Counted from the first letter of the stretch, positions 7,545 through 16,697 are shown. The stretch: DNA of 64,000 nucleotides from Firmicutes bacterium ADurb.Bin153 (GCA_002070415.1 MWDF01000010.1:1-64000); one strand, 5' to 3'. The notes: generated from the sequence alone by a model not told the origin. Numbers and translations: made by a program.

Positions 7545-8198
7545 ATGTTCATAACGTTCGAAGGCCCTGACGGTTGCGGGAAATCAACCCAGTCCAGGCT
7601 GATGGCCGAGAAGCTGGAGGCGGTCGGCTACAGGGTGGTATACACCAGGGAACCCGGCGGAACCGACATCGGCAGGAAGATAAGGCAGATAGTCCTGTCG
7701 AACACGAACGAGGGAATGAGCCCCGTGGCCGAGGCCCTTCTCTATGCGGCCGACAGGGCCCAGCACGTGTTCGAGACGATAGGACCCGCGCTTAAGGCAG
7801 GTTACATAGTCGTGTCCGACAGGTTCGTCGATTCCAGCTTCGCCTACCAGGCGGTAGCGCTAAACGTCGGGATGGACGAAGTTAAATCGGCCAACGACAT
7901 TGCCACGGGAGGATTGAAGCCCGACCTCACCATACTCCTGGACGTGGACCCGGAGACAGGGATCTTCCGCGTCAAGAGGTCGAAATCCAAGGGCTCTTCC
8001 GAAGCGCAGGTGGATCGGATAGAGGCCAGGGACCTGGAATACCACGGGAGGGTCAGGAAGGCATACCTGGACATGGCCGCCAAAGAGCCCGGCAGGATCA
8101 AGGTGGTCGACGCCAAATCCGGCGACGTCGCCACTGTCCATTCGAAAGTCAGCGACATAGTCATGGGATTCCTTTCCTCAAGGGGCGTTACGAAGTGA
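7545..8198 (+). CDS. tmk: Thymidylate kinase
   Basis: Phosphorylates dTMP to dTDP for DNA synthesis. It has the P-loop FEGPDGCGKST, the TREPGGTDIG motif and the DR-containing VVSDRFVDSSFAYQ motif. The length of 217 residues is normal. The ATG at 7545 follows GGAGG by 5 bases; an in-frame start 12 bases earlier overlaps the ribosome site. Its TGA overlaps the GTG of holB by three bases, so the two are translationally coupled. Confidence 0.96.
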   Translation: MFITFEGPDGCGKSTQSRLMAEKLEAVGYRVVYTREPGGTDIGRKIRQIVLSNTNEGMSPVAEALLYAADRAQHVFETIGPALKAGYIVVSDRFVDSSFAYQAVALNVGMDEVKSANDIATGGLKPDLTILLDVDPETGIFRVKRSKSKGSSEAQVDRIEARDLEYHGRVRKAYLDMAAKEPGRIKVVDAKSGDVATVHSKVSDIVMGFLSSRGVTK

Positions 8199-9304
8199 AG
8201 TCGGAAGGATACCTCTTTGAAGGAAAGGCGCCGGGCCTTCTTGAAGGCGACATAGCTCGCGGGGAAATCTCCCACTCATACCTCATCTGGGGTCCAAGGG
8301 GCATCGGGAAATCCGAGCTGGCCGAGAGGTTCGCCACCGCGGTCAACTGCACAGGGGAGCGAAAGGGCCCCCTGGGCTATTGCGGCACGTGCCCCAGCTG
8401 CTCAAAGATGATCGACAACGTCCTCGTGGACTATAACGTAAAAAGGCCCACGCGCGCAGTCAGGCGCGAAAGGGGTACCGAGATAAGATCCTCCAAGGCA
8501 TCCATCAAGATAGAGGATGTCAGGGAGATGATTGAGGACATATACCTGAAACCCAACGAGGCCAAGAGGAAGTTCTGGGTACTCGAGGACGTGCACACGA
8601 TGGAGGAGAGGATGCTCAACTCCCTGCTGAAAGTACTGGAGGAGCCGCCGGGAGATTCGGTGGTGGTACTGACGGCAGATTCCCCGGACGACCTCCTGCC
8701 GACGGTGGTCTCGCGCTGCAGGCAAGTTAAGATGCTAAGGCCCGACCAGGACGAGCTTACCGGTTGGCTTTCCTCCGAAAGGGGCATCGACGGGGAGAAG
8801 GCCGCCATGATAGGCAGGGCCGCCGATTTCCTGCCCGGCCGGGCCCTTGCGATCGCGGATGATCCTTGCTATTGGCCGCTTAGGGAGGGAATGCTCGGCA
8901 TATTGGTGGATACGGCCCTTGAAGGTGGCCTGTTCGCCGCGCAAAGGGGCGCCGACACGCTGCAGCTTCTCGGGGCGGCGGCCATGGAAGAGGGCCTGGA
9001 AGGATCGGAGCCGGCCGACCCTGACGGAGAGGCGGGGCGCCTGGCCTCCGGAGGGGGTATAATTGAATTCATAGCGGCATTCCTGAAGGACCTCGCGTAC
9101 TTGAAGGCCGGGATGCCGATCGATGCGATAATGAACGTGGACCGTGTGGCCGACCTTTCAGCGGCTTCCGGCAGGATGGAAGCCGCTGAATGGCTCAGGA
9201 GGGCGACGAGGGCCTTCGACCTCTCAACCGCCGTAGCGGCGAACGCGAATTTCAGGCTCGCGCTCGACGAGGCCATGTTCTTGGCGTCGGGCGATTCTAT
9301 TTGA
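8195..9304 (+). CDS. holB: DNA polymerase III delta' subunit (clamp loader)
   Basis: A AAA+ clamp-loader subunit. The P-loop reads GPRGIGKSE. A zinc module with four Cys follows (from NCTGERKG to YCGTCPSC). The Walker-B-like region is FWVLEDVHTM, followed by LNSLLKVLEEPP and VVSRCRQV, which carries the delta'-type SRC arginine finger. The GTG start overlaps the tmk stop. The C-terminal collar domain is short and less conserved. It sits between tmk and yaaT as in Bacillus, but without the yaaQ and yaaR genes that lie between them there. Confidence 0.92.
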   Translation: MKSEGYLFEGKAPGLLEGDIARGEISHSYLIWGPRGIGKSELAERFATAVNCTGERKGPLGYCGTCPSCSKMIDNVLVDYNVKRPTRAVRRERGTEIRSSKASIKIEDVREMIEDIYLKPNEAKRKFWVLEDVHTMEERMLNSLLKVLEEPPGDSVVVLTADSPDDLLPTVVSRCRQVKMLRPDQDELTGWLSSERGIDGEKAAMIGRAADFLPGRALAIADDPCYWPLREGMLGILVDTALEGGLFAAQRGADTLQLLGAAAMEEGLEGSEPADPDGEAGRLASGGGIIEFIAAFLKDLAYLKAGMPIDAIMNVDRVADLSAASGRMEAAEWLRRATRAFDLSTAVAANANFRLALDEAMFLASGDSI

Positions 9305-9318
9305 AAGGGTGCCATGAT

Positions 9319-10773
9319 TTGGTAAGGATAACCGGGATTAGGTTTAAAAGGGCTGGCAAAGTCTATTACTTCGATCCGGGGGAGCTTGAGCTGCGACTGG
9401 GTCAGAAGGCGATAGTCGAGACCGTGCGCGGCATAGAGATGGGAGACGTCGTCATAGCCTCGAAGATGGTCGCAGACGACGCCGTCGTACAGCCACTAAA
9501 GAAAGTGATCAGGGCGGCGTCTGCGGATGACATCAGACATTCTGAGGACAACGCCGCGAGGGAGCCGAAGGCGCTCGAGATATGCCATGAGAAGATCAGG
9601 GCCCACGAGCTGCCTATGAAGCTCGTCGGCGCGGAGTACACCTTCGACAACAGCAAGGTCATATTCTATTTCACCGCAGAGGGAAGGGTCGACTTCAGGG
9701 AACTCGTAAAGGACCTTGCCTCGGTCTTCAAGATGAGGATAGAACTCAGGCAGATAGGCGTAAGGGATGAGGCAAAGCTGGTCGGCGGCCTCGGCCCGTG
9801 CGGACTGCCGATGTGCTGCACGACATGGCTGGGGGATTTCGACCCGGTCTCGATAAAGATGGCGAAGGAACAGAACCTTTCGTTGAATCCCGCGAAGATA
9901 TCGGGGATATGCGGAAGGCTCATGTGCTGCCTGAAATTCGAATCCGGCATGTACGAGGGGGCGCCTGCCGCGGGAGAGGGCTCCGAGCAGGAAGTATCCT
10001 ACCTCATGAGGGAGGCTGCCGCCGAAGGGAAGCCCGAGAAATGCATGAAATGCGGAGCGTTCCTTCACGACATGACCGAAGAGGATGTAGAAGCTGCTGA
10101 GCCCGAAAGCGCAAAGGGACCCGTACAGGAGGAAAAGGTTCCTGACGAAGCGATGAAGGGCTTTGCGAGGCCTGAAGCAGAAGCTGGACCGGCTCTGGCG
10201 GGACATGCGCCGTCTGCCGAACCTTCCGGGGAAGAGGCTTTCTCGTCCGTGAAAGTAAAGGACGCGGAGGAAAGGCATGCTTTCCCCGGCAAGGAGAAGG
10301 AGGGCTTCCCGCCCGTGCGCGCCGGCGCACACGACGAGAAGAAGCCGCCGGCCGAGCGCGGTCAAGACGCGAGCAGGCATCACGGAAGGCATGACAGGCG
10401 GAAAAAGGGACACGAGCCTTACGGAACGGCCGCGGAAACGGCAAGGGGCCACAACGAACCCGGCAGGGCGGCCGTCCAGAAGGAGCATCCCGAAGAGCAG
10501 CGCCGCGATGATGCGCGCCGGCCTTTCCGCAAGAAGAACCCGAATTGGCAGGAGTACGAGGCCAGAGAGAAGAAGGCGGCGCCGACGGGAACCGGCCAGG
10601 CCGGTCCGGGAGCCGCAGGGCAGTCCCAGCAGCATCCGCAGGCAACGCCCGGCCAGCACTCCGAACCGGCGGAAAACAAGACGGGCGCTCACAACAAGAA
10701 CAGGAGAAGAAGGCGTGGACACAGGAAGCCCTCGGAAAACAGAGGAAACGACGGGCCTGCTCAGGGGGAGTGA
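9319..10773 (+). CDS. yaaT: PSP1-domain protein YaaT (RicT-like) with a long charged tail
   Basis: The first 235 or so residues are a PSP1/YaaT domain. Its Cys-rich blocks CGLPMCCTTWL (about residues 158-168) and GICGRLMCCLKFE (about 196-208) supply the iron-sulphur ligands of the Bacillus RicA-RicF-RicT complex, which promotes RNase Y-dependent RNA processing. A TTG start at 9319 with AAAGGGTG 7-8 bases before it fits best; longer frames begin inside holB. The product is 484 residues against about 275 in Bacillus. The extra 240 residues are low-complexity, rich in E, K, R, G and P, contain one further CxxC (KCMKCGAF), and finish with an Arg-rich patch (KNRRRRRGHRK), suggesting a disordered RNA-binding tail. 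Confidence 0.88.
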   Translation: MVRITGIRFKRAGKVYYFDPGELELRLGQKAIVETVRGIEMGDVVIASKMVADDAVVQPLKKVIRAASADDIRHSEDNAAREPKALEICHEKIRAHELPMKLVGAEYTFDNSKVIFYFTAEGRVDFRELVKDLASVFKMRIELRQIGVRDEAKLVGGLGPCGLPMCCTTWLGDFDPVSIKMAKEQNLSLNPAKISGICGRLMCCLKFESGMYEGAPAAGEGSEQEVSYLMREAAAEGKPEKCMKCGAFLHDMTEEDVEAAEPESAKGPVQEEKVPDEAMKGFARPEAEAGPALAGHAPSAEPSGEEAFSSVKVKDAEERHAFPGKEKEGFPPVRAGAHDEKKPPAERGQDASRHHGRHDRRKKGHEPYGTAAETARGHNEPGRAAVQKEHPEEQRRDDARRPFRKKNPNWQEYEAREKKAAPTGTGQAGPGAAGQSQQHPQATPGQHSEPAENKTGAHNKNRRRRRGHRKPSENRGNDGPAQGE

Positions 10774-11488
10774 ACGTATAGACGACCTCCAAAGGTCCGG
10801 TCTGAGGATCATCCAGGATCCGAAGGGGAACAGGTTCTCCACGGACGCGGTGCTGCTATCCTCATATTGCAGGGCAAAGAGATCCGACAGGGTCGTGGAC
10901 CTTGGGACCGGCACCGGGATACTCACGCTTCTTGTCTGGGCCAAGTGGCATCCGAGGTCCATCACGGGAATAGAGCTCGACCCGCCGACCGCCGACATGG
11001 CGTCGAGGAGCGTCAAGCTCAACGGCCTGGAAGGACATATCAGGATCCTGGGCGGGGACCTTAAGGACGCCGCCGCGCTTCTGGGCAAAGCATCCTTCAC
11101 CCTGGCGATCTCCAATCCGCCGTATATAAAGCACGGAGGGGGTCTTGAAGGGGACAGCGGCGCGAGGGCGCTGGCAAGGCATGAGATCGGCTGCACGTTC
11201 GACGACGTGGCAAAAGCCGCTTCGGAGCTGCTCGTACCCGCAGGAAGGTTTGCCCTGGTGCACAGGCCCGACAGGCTGGCCGACATAATTTGCTCCTTGA
11301 GGTCGTGGGGGCTTGAGCCTAAGAACATGCGTATGGTCCACACCAGGGCATCGGAACCTCCGGTGCTCGTCCTGGTGACGTCGGTCAAGGGAGCTTCTGC
11401 CGGCCTCAAGATAGGCCCGTCCCTTTTGATCTACGGGGAGGACGGCAAGTACTCCGAGGAGACCAACGATATCTATTTCGGAGAGTAA
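10715..11488 (+). CDS. TrmN6/YabB-type adenine-N6 methyltransferase
   Basis: A 257-residue class I SAM-dependent methyltransferase. Motif I is VVDLGTGTGILTLL and motif IV is SNPPYIKHGG (the NPPY signature of adenine-N6 methylation). An early KGNRFSTDAVLLSSY segment is typical of the TrmN6/YabB group that modifies tRNA-Val1 A37 in E. coli. A GTG at 10715 is chosen because AGGAGAAG precedes it and the length fits the family. This start lies inside the Arg-rich 3' end of yaaT, overlapping it by 59 bases in another frame. The target RNA in this organism is inferred from family and synteny only. Confidence 0.88.
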   Translation: MDTGSPRKTEETTGLLRGSERIDDLQRSGLRIIQDPKGNRFSTDAVLLSSYCRAKRSDRVVDLGTGTGILTLLVWAKWHPRSITGIELDPPTADMASRSVKLNGLEGHIRILGGDLKDAAALLGKASFTLAISNPPYIKHGGGLEGDSGARALARHEIGCTFDDVAKAASELLVPAGRFALVHRPDRLADIICSLRSWGLEPKNMRMVHTRASEPPVLVLVTSVKGASAGLKIGPSLLIYGEDGKYSEETNDIYFGE

Positions 11489-11519
11489 GAACCTCCCCCG
11501 TAAAAAAGGGGGAGGTTCT
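11488..11519 (+). terminator. Strong hairpin after the yaaT-methyltransferase operon
   Basis: A perfect 12-bp stem (AGAACCTCCCCC / GGGGGAGGTTCT) starts at the methyltransferase stop codon, with an A-rich loop. On the minus strand the loop gives TTTTTT. It lies between convergent genes and probably stops transcription from both sides. Confidence 0.7.
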
Positions 11520-11542
11520 AAAGTCTTCGCTGGACCGCCATC

Positions 11543-11788
11543 CTACTTCGCCGACTTTATCGAGCTGAGGCAATCCGTGCAGATGTTCTTACCCATGATG
11601 TTTCGCATATTGTCGGCATTGCCGCAGAATATGCAAGCGGGTTCGTACTTCTTCAGGATAATCCGCTCTCCGTCCACGAAGATCTCCAGCGCATCCTTCT
11701 CGTGGATGTTCATCGTCCGCCTTAGTTCGATCGGAATCACTACACGGCCTAATTCATCCACTTTCCTAACGATGCCAGTAGATTTCAC
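11543..11788 (-). CDS. abrB: AbrB/SpoVT-family transition-state regulator with C-terminal zinc motif
   Basis: An 81-residue DNA-binding protein. The N-terminal swapped-hairpin domain MKSTGIVRKVDELGRVVIPI is close to Bacillus AbrB, which represses post-exponential genes. A GTG at 11788 with GGAGG eight bases upstream gives exactly this start. The C-terminal half differs from Bacillus: it carries CIFCGNADN...NICTDCL, a four-Cys zinc-ribbon-like motif of the kind seen in clostridial AbrB proteins. It occupies the conserved abrB position before metG but on the opposite strand. Confidence 0.93.
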   Translation of the reverse strand: MKSTGIVRKVDELGRVVIPIELRRTMNIHEKDALEIFVDGERIILKKYEPACIFCGNADNMRNIMGKNICTDCLSSIKSAK

Positions 11789-11828
11789 AGTAAACACCTC
11801 CGTCACTTAGTTGCCAAGTCAAGCTGAT

Positions 11829-12428
11829 TTATACGGATATACTCTTCCAGCTACTGTCCAGTTGCATTGATGCGATGAGCTTATCGACTAGTTCCCGTGC
11901 ATGCGTAAGGCTGGATTCTTGCGCATACGCAATTATGATTATCGCCCGTTCGTAGTCGGTGAGCAGCGTGAACAATTTCACCGACTTGGAACCTGATGTA
12001 GCAGTGGCCTTTCCCGTCAGCTTGAAATTCAGCCCCACGAGGCCGGCCACCCGGACTTGGGCTACATCCTCAGCGGATGAAGGGTCTTCCTTGAAGAATA
12101 GCGCCGATATCCCGTCTATGGGCCCGAAAGTCAACGAATCGAGCACCGATGCCGATATCTCGACCAGGGGACCCTGGCTTGAAGAAATATATAGCTTCCT
12201 GAGCCCGTTGGAATCCTTTGCCTCATAGACCGTCAGGTCATATTCGTTGGGCAGGCCTAAAGTAAAACCCGAGTTATTGATCAGCTCCACCTTGTCGCCA
12301 GTCTTCGTCAACTTGGCCAGTGTCAGCGGCGACGTCGCCTTTACGGTGGCCGTGGCTACCGGCGACAGCGAAGAGACCAACAAGATGCAGAGCAAAGCCA
12401 CACCAACGGCCGCCTTACTCTTGGACAT
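11829..12428 (-). CDS. Secreted protein of unknown function
   Basis: A 199-residue product with a clear Sec signal peptide (MSKSKAAVGVALLCILLVSSLSPVATA region, probable cleavage after about residue 27). The mature part is mostly beta-strand and Ser/Thr/Leu rich, followed by a C-terminal helix (LTHARELVDKLIASMQLDSSWKSI). That ending resembles lipoprotein-type domains with a long final helix, but no family was recognised. GGAGGTG lies 5 bases before the ATG. It is 40 bases upstream of abrB on the same strand and may be co-transcribed with it. Confidence 0.7.
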   Translation of the reverse strand: MSKSKAAVGVALLCILLVSSLSPVATATVKATSPLTLAKLTKTGDKVELINNSGFTLGLPNEYDLTVYEAKDSNGLRKLYISSSQGPLVEISASVLDSLTFGPIDGISALFFKEDPSSAEDVAQVRVAGLVGLNFKLTGKATATSGSKSVKLFTLLTDYERAIIIIAYAQESSLTHARELVDKLIASMQLDSSWKSISV

Positions 12429-12711
12429 GCTGTCACCTCCGATTGTATGATAAGAAACATCTAAAAATAGAAATTGTTAATCAATATATTAATACACAAT
12501 TGGTTAAAGACAATCAAATATTTGGAAAATACCCTAGTGAAAATCGTGAATATTTTCAAATTCCCTTGCAGCAGCCACCGACACGCTCTACTTTAACCAA
12601 TTTGACAATGCATAATTGCGACAACTAACATATAGATACTATCATACATCATATATACTAGAACAAGTATTATAGCCCAATGGCCGTGCGCCAAGCATCT
12701 GGAGGTAAAAA
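12429..12711. other. AT-rich divergent intergenic region
   Basis: 283 bases, far richer in A and T than the surroundings, between the secreted-protein gene and metG. It must hold promoters for both. A TTGACA near 12603 has no well-spaced TATAAT partner. No T-box, S-box or other riboswitch pattern was recognised in front of metG. Confidence 0.5.
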
Positions 12712-14703
12712 ATGGAGAACAAGGCTTTCTACATAACGACACCCATATACTATGTGAACGACCTGCCGCACATCGGCCATTCCTATACGACGATCGCCTG
12801 CGACGTAATGGCGAGGTACAAGAGATTGGCAGGTTTCGATGTATATTTTCTCACCGGCACCGACGAGCACGGGCAGAAGATAGAGCGGATGGCAGAGTCG
12901 AAGGGCGTGGCGCCGAAAGCGTACTGCGACGAGATAGCCGGGGCCTTCAGAAGGCTCTGGGAACGGCTCGACATAAGCAACGACGGGTTCGTGAGGACCA
13001 CGGACGACTACCATGTCCGCAGGGTGCAGAAGATATTCAAGCGCATCTACGACAACGGAGACATATACAAGGACAAGTATGAGGGCTGGTACTGCACGCC
13101 CTGCGAGTCATTCTGGCCCGAGGGGCAGCTCGTGGACGGCAACTGCCCGGACTGCGGAAGGAAGGTCGAGTGGACCGAGGAGGAGGCCTATTTCTTCAAG
13201 CTGTCCAAGTACGCCGACAGGCTCCTGAAGCTCTACGAGGACAAGCCGAACTTCATCCAGCCGGCGAGCCGCAAGAACGAGATGGTGGCGTTCATCAAGT
13301 CGGGGCTTGAGGACCTCTGCGTGTCGCGCACGACGTTCAAATGGGGCGTGCCTGTAGACTTCGACGGGAAGCATGTCGTCTACGTATGGATAGACGCCCT
13401 TTCCAACTACATAACCAAGCTCGGCTTCCCCGAGGAGGACGACGAGCTGTACAGGAGGTACTGGCCGGCCGACTTTCACGTGGTCGGCAAGGAGATAGTG
13501 AGGTTCCACTCGGTCATATGGCCCGCGCTTCTGATGTCGTTGGGCATAGACCTTCCGGGATCCGTGTTCGGACACGGATGGTGGACTGCCGAAGGGGAGA
13601 AGATATCCAAGTCAAAGGGCAACATGATTGACCCGGGCAAGTACATCGACGAATTCGGGTCCGACCAGATTAGGTATTTTGTCCTGAGGGAGATATCCTT
13701 CGGCCAGGACGGCGATTTCTCCAGGCTCAACTTCCTTCACAGGACCAACGCAGAGCTGGCGAACGACCTCGGAAACCTGCTGAGCAGGGCTACGGCCATG
13801 ATCGGCAAGTTCTGCGAGGGCCTCGTGCCCCTGCCGGGATCTTTCGACGACATGGACCGCGAGTTCGAGCCGCTGGCCACGGAAGTGCTAGCCAACTACG
13901 TGAAGGCTATGGACAGGCTGGACTTCCAGAGCGCTTTCGGTGAAGTCCTCAGGCTGGTAGGAAGGGCGAACAAGTACATCGACGAGGCCGCCCCCTGGAG
14001 CCTCGCCAAGGACGACGCCGGGAAGGAAAGGCTGGGCACCGTGCTCTACAACGTGGCCGAGACCTGCAGGGTGGCCGCGATACTGCTTTCGCCGGTTCTT
14101 ACGAAAGGAGCGCCCGAGATATGGCGCCAGCTGGGCCTCGAAGGAACGCCCGCAGAGGCCGGCCTTGCGGCCGCCAAGTGGGGCGGCCTGGTCCCAGGTA
14201 CTGAAGTAAGGCGCGCGGAGCCCGTATATCCGAGGATAGACGTAAAGGCGGTACTGGAGCGCGACGCGGTCGAGAAGGCCGACAAGGAAGCGTCAAAGTC
14301 GAAGGAGGCCGCGGCGAAGGCCAAGGAGTCGAAGAAGGAGCCCGCCAAGGCTCCTGCCGTAGACGAACCTATGCCCCTCATCACGATAGACGATTTCGCC
14401 AAGATAGAGCTGAGGACAGCCGAGGTGCTGGAGGCCGAGCGCATAGAAGGGGCCGACAAGCTACTCAAGCTGACCGTAAGCGTCGGCGGCAAGCAGAGGC
14501 AGATAGTGGCGGGCATTGCCAAGTTCTACGAGCCGGCGGAGCTCGTCGGCAAGCACATAGTGATAGTCGCCAACCTGCAGCCCGCGAAGCTGAGGGGAAA
14601 TATCTCGGAGGGCATGCTGCTTGCGGCATCGACGCCCGGCCATGAGCAACTGGCTGTGCTGACCGTAGACAAGCCTCTTCCCAGCGGCTCCAGGGCGAAA
14701 TGA
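12712..14703 (+). CDS. metG: Methionine-tRNA ligase with C-terminal tRNA-binding domain
   Basis: Charges tRNA-Met. The HIGH motif is LPHIGHSY (near residue 20) and the KMSKS loop is KISKSKGN (about residue 300). A zinc knuckle with four Cys (CTPC...CPDC) lies between them. After the anticodon-binding helices there is an Ala/Lys-rich linker of about 40 residues. A C-terminal EMAPII/Trbp111-like OB domain follows (IDDFAKIELRTAEVLEAE...HIVIVANLQPAKLRG), which dimerises and binds tRNA. The length of 663 matches the two-domain form. AGGTAAAAA precedes the ATG. The TGA is one base before the tatD ATG. Confidence 0.97.
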   Translation: MENKAFYITTPIYYVNDLPHIGHSYTTIACDVMARYKRLAGFDVYFLTGTDEHGQKIERMAESKGVAPKAYCDEIAGAFRRLWERLDISNDGFVRTTDDYHVRRVQKIFKRIYDNGDIYKDKYEGWYCTPCESFWPEGQLVDGNCPDCGRKVEWTEEEAYFFKLSKYADRLLKLYEDKPNFIQPASRKNEMVAFIKSGLEDLCVSRTTFKWGVPVDFDGKHVVYVWIDALSNYITKLGFPEEDDELYRRYWPADFHVVGKEIVRFHSVIWPALLMSLGIDLPGSVFGHGWWTAEGEKISKSKGNMIDPGKYIDEFGSDQIRYFVLREISFGQDGDFSRLNFLHRTNAELANDLGNLLSRATAMIGKFCEGLVPLPGSFDDMDREFEPLATEVLANYVKAMDRLDFQSAFGEVLRLVGRANKYIDEAAPWSLAKDDAGKERLGTVLYNVAETCRVAAILLSPVLTKGAPEIWRQLGLEGTPAEAGLAAAKWGGLVPGTEVRRAEPVYPRIDVKAVLERDAVEKADKEASKSKEAAAKAKESKKEPAKAPAVDEPMPLITIDDFAKIELRTAEVLEAERIEGADKLLKLTVSVGGKQRQIVAGIAKFYEPAELVGKHIVIVANLQPAKLRGNISEGMLLAASTPGHEQLAVLTVDKPLPSGSRAK

Positions 14704-14704
14704 T

Positions 14705-15481
14705 ATGAGGATCTTCGACTCGCATTGCCATCTTGACGACGAGGCATACGAACCGGACAGGGCCGAGTGCCTTCTGCGCGCGGGGCAATGGGGCGTGGAC
14801 AGGATACTGAATCCCGGGTACGACATCGGATCCAGCTGGAGGGCGGCGCGGCTTGCCGGCCTTTACGATGGGGTATGGGCCGCGGTGGGTATACATCCGC
14901 AGAAAGGTACGGAGCACAACACCGCGAGCCTGGAAGGCCTGAAGGAACTCGTCCGGTTGCCCAAGGTAGCGGCGATAGGCGAGATAGGCCTCGACTACTA
15001 CTGGATGGAATCTCCAAAACAGGCCCAGCACGACGCTTTCGTCTGGCAGCTGGAGCTGGCCGGCGGGCTCGGGCTTCCCGTGATAGTGCACAGCAGGGAC
15101 GCCGCAAGCGAGACGTATCAGATAGTCAAGGCAAACAGGGACAAGGTGCCCGGCATAGTGATGCACTGCTATTCCGGGAGCGCGGAGATGGCGATGGATT
15201 ACGTAAAGCTCGGCTGCATGATATCTCTTGCCGGCCCGGTTACGTTCAACAACGCCAAGAAGGCGAGGGAAGTCGCGGAAAAGGTGCCGCTGTCCGGCCT
15301 GATGGTGGAGACGGACGGCCCGTACCTCGCTCCGATGCCATACAGGGGCAAGAGGAACGAGCCGGCGTATACGAAGTACATCGTCGAGAAGATCGCCGAG
15401 ATAAAAGGAATTACCGCGGAGGAGGTCGCCTCCAGGACATACGACAATGCCGTGAGGCTCTTCGGCATCGAACCAGCTTGA
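14705..15481 (+). CDS. tatD: TatD-family metal-dependent hydrolase (YabD)
   Basis: A 258-residue TIM-barrel nuclease of the TatD family (3'-5' DNase/RNase in studied members). Metal ligands are visible in order: FDSHCHLD (HxH), GEIGLDYYW (Glu), VIVHSRDA (His), VMHCYSG (His) and VETDGPYLAP (Asp). It follows metG by one base, the usual metG-yabD operon of Bacillota. Confidence 0.94.
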   Translation: MRIFDSHCHLDDEAYEPDRAECLLRAGQWGVDRILNPGYDIGSSWRAARLAGLYDGVWAAVGIHPQKGTEHNTASLEGLKELVRLPKVAAIGEIGLDYYWMESPKQAQHDAFVWQLELAGGLGLPVIVHSRDAASETYQIVKANRDKVPGIVMHCYSGSAEMAMDYVKLGCMISLAGPVTFNNAKKAREVAEKVPLSGLMVETDGPYLAPMPYRGKRNEPAYTKYIVEKIAEIKGITAEEVASRTYDNAVRLFGIEPA

Positions 15482-15522
15482 AAACAATACAGGCTTTCAT
15501 GTACAAGCACTAGAGCACAAAA

Positions 15523-15555
15523 GAAGGGCGCGGCTTTCTCGATGCCGCGCCCTTC
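15523..15555 (-). terminator. Rho-independent terminator between tatD and glpX
   Basis: A 12-bp stem (GAAGGGCGCGGC / GCCGCGCCCTTC) with a 9-nt loop. On the minus strand it is followed by TTTTG, so it mainly ends the glpX transcript. On the plus strand the tail is not U-rich. Confidence 0.8.
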
Positions 15556-15579
15556 GGAATATCTTCAGTCGCCTACGGC

Positions 15580-16578
15580 CTAGACCCTGAGCTCCTGTCC
15601 CGAGCTTCCCCTAATGGTCTTCCTGCTGAGGTCGTGGGTCGTGATTATCCTCCTGATGGTTCCTGTGCGGTATCTCATCGCGATAGATTCGGTCACGCAC
15701 TTGTCGCCCTCGAACCTTACTCCCCTTAGCATCTCCCCGTCAGTCACACCGGTCGCGGAGAATACGATGCCGTCTCCCTTGGCGAGGTCGTCCGCGCAGA
15801 AAGTTTCGTCAAGGTCCTTGAATCCCGCGTTCGCCGCCCTTTCCTGTTGGTCCTTGTCCGGCGCGTAGAGCTTGGTTAGGATCTCCCCTCCGAGGCATTT
15901 CATCGCCGCCGCCGTTATCACGGCCTCCGGTGCGCCCCCGATGCCCATGAGCATGTCGACCCCCGTGTCAGGCAGCGCCGTGGCGATCGCCGCCGCGACA
16001 TCCCCGTCTTGTATGAGCTTTATCCTCGCGCCGCATTCGCGGATCTCCCTTATGAGGGCCTCGTGCCTCGGCCTGTTGAGGACCACCACGGTAAGGTCTC
16101 GCACCTTCTTGCCTAGATTGGCGGCCACCACGTGGAGGTTCACCCTTACCGGCTCATCCAGGCTGACGCCCTCCTTCGCCTCCGGCCCGACCGCGATCTT
16201 GTGTGCGTAGAATGTGGGAAACGGCATCAGCGTGCCCTTGTCGGCCGCAACCATCACCGATATCGCCCCCGGCATCCCGTTCGCGACGAGGCTCGTGCCC
16301 TCGATCGGGTCCACGGCGATGTCCACCTCCACGGCGTCCCCGCCCAAGCCCACCTTCTCGCCGTTGTAGAGCATGGGTGCCTTGTCCTTTTCGCCCTCTC
16401 CGATTATTATCGTCCCGTTGATCCTGACGAGGTCCAGCATGCCCCTCATACCGTCCACGCCGGCCGCGTCCACCGCGTTCTTGTCCCCGGTGCCCATGAA
16501 ACGTGCTGCCTTAAGAGCCGCGGTCTCGGTAACCCTGACCAGTTCGAGAAGGATCTCCCTCTCCCTGTCGTGACCCAT
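15580..16578 (-). CDS. glpX: Fructose-1,6-bisphosphatase, class II
   Basis: Hydrolyses fructose-1,6-bisphosphate to fructose-6-phosphate in gluconeogenesis. Class II GlpX signatures are present: ARFMGTGDKNAVD, IIIGEGEKDKAP, VDIAVDPIEGT and the Gly-rich IGGAPEAV. The length of 332 is normal. GGGAGG stands upstream of the ATG. This gene is not part of the conserved origin-region series and reads against it. Confidence 0.95.
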   Translation of the reverse strand: MGHDREREILLELVRVTETAALKAARFMGTGDKNAVDAAGVDGMRGMLDLVRINGTIIIGEGEKDKAPMLYNGEKVGLGGDAVEVDIAVDPIEGTSLVANGMPGAISVMVAADKGTLMPFPTFYAHKIAVGPEAKEGVSLDEPVRVNLHVVAANLGKKVRDLTVVVLNRPRHEALIREIRECGARIKLIQDGDVAAAIATALPDTGVDMLMGIGGAPEAVITAAAMKCLGGEILTKLYAPDKDQQERAANAGFKDLDETFCADDLAKGDGIVFSATGVTDGEMLRGVRFEGDKCVTESIAMRYRTGTIRRIITTHDLSRKTIRGSSGQELRV

Positions 16579-16697
16579 CGAAACCAGCCTCCCAACACTA
16601 GGGCATAAACCCTTGATAATCTAATATTACCATCTTGCGCGGCGCTATTGGCCTTGATTAAGGCCGTACTCGCCTCCACGTGAAAGAAACCGCAAAT

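Noticed and set aside
9496-11409. A 637-codon open frame on the minus strand across yaaT and the methyltransferase gene
   Set aside because: It is a shadow of GC-rich coding sequence on the plus strand; no ribosome site, no recognisable domain, and the opposite genes are clearly identified.
12429-12711. T-box or S-box leader for metG
   Set aside because: No AGGGTGGnACCGCG-type T-box sequence and no terminator hairpin is present.
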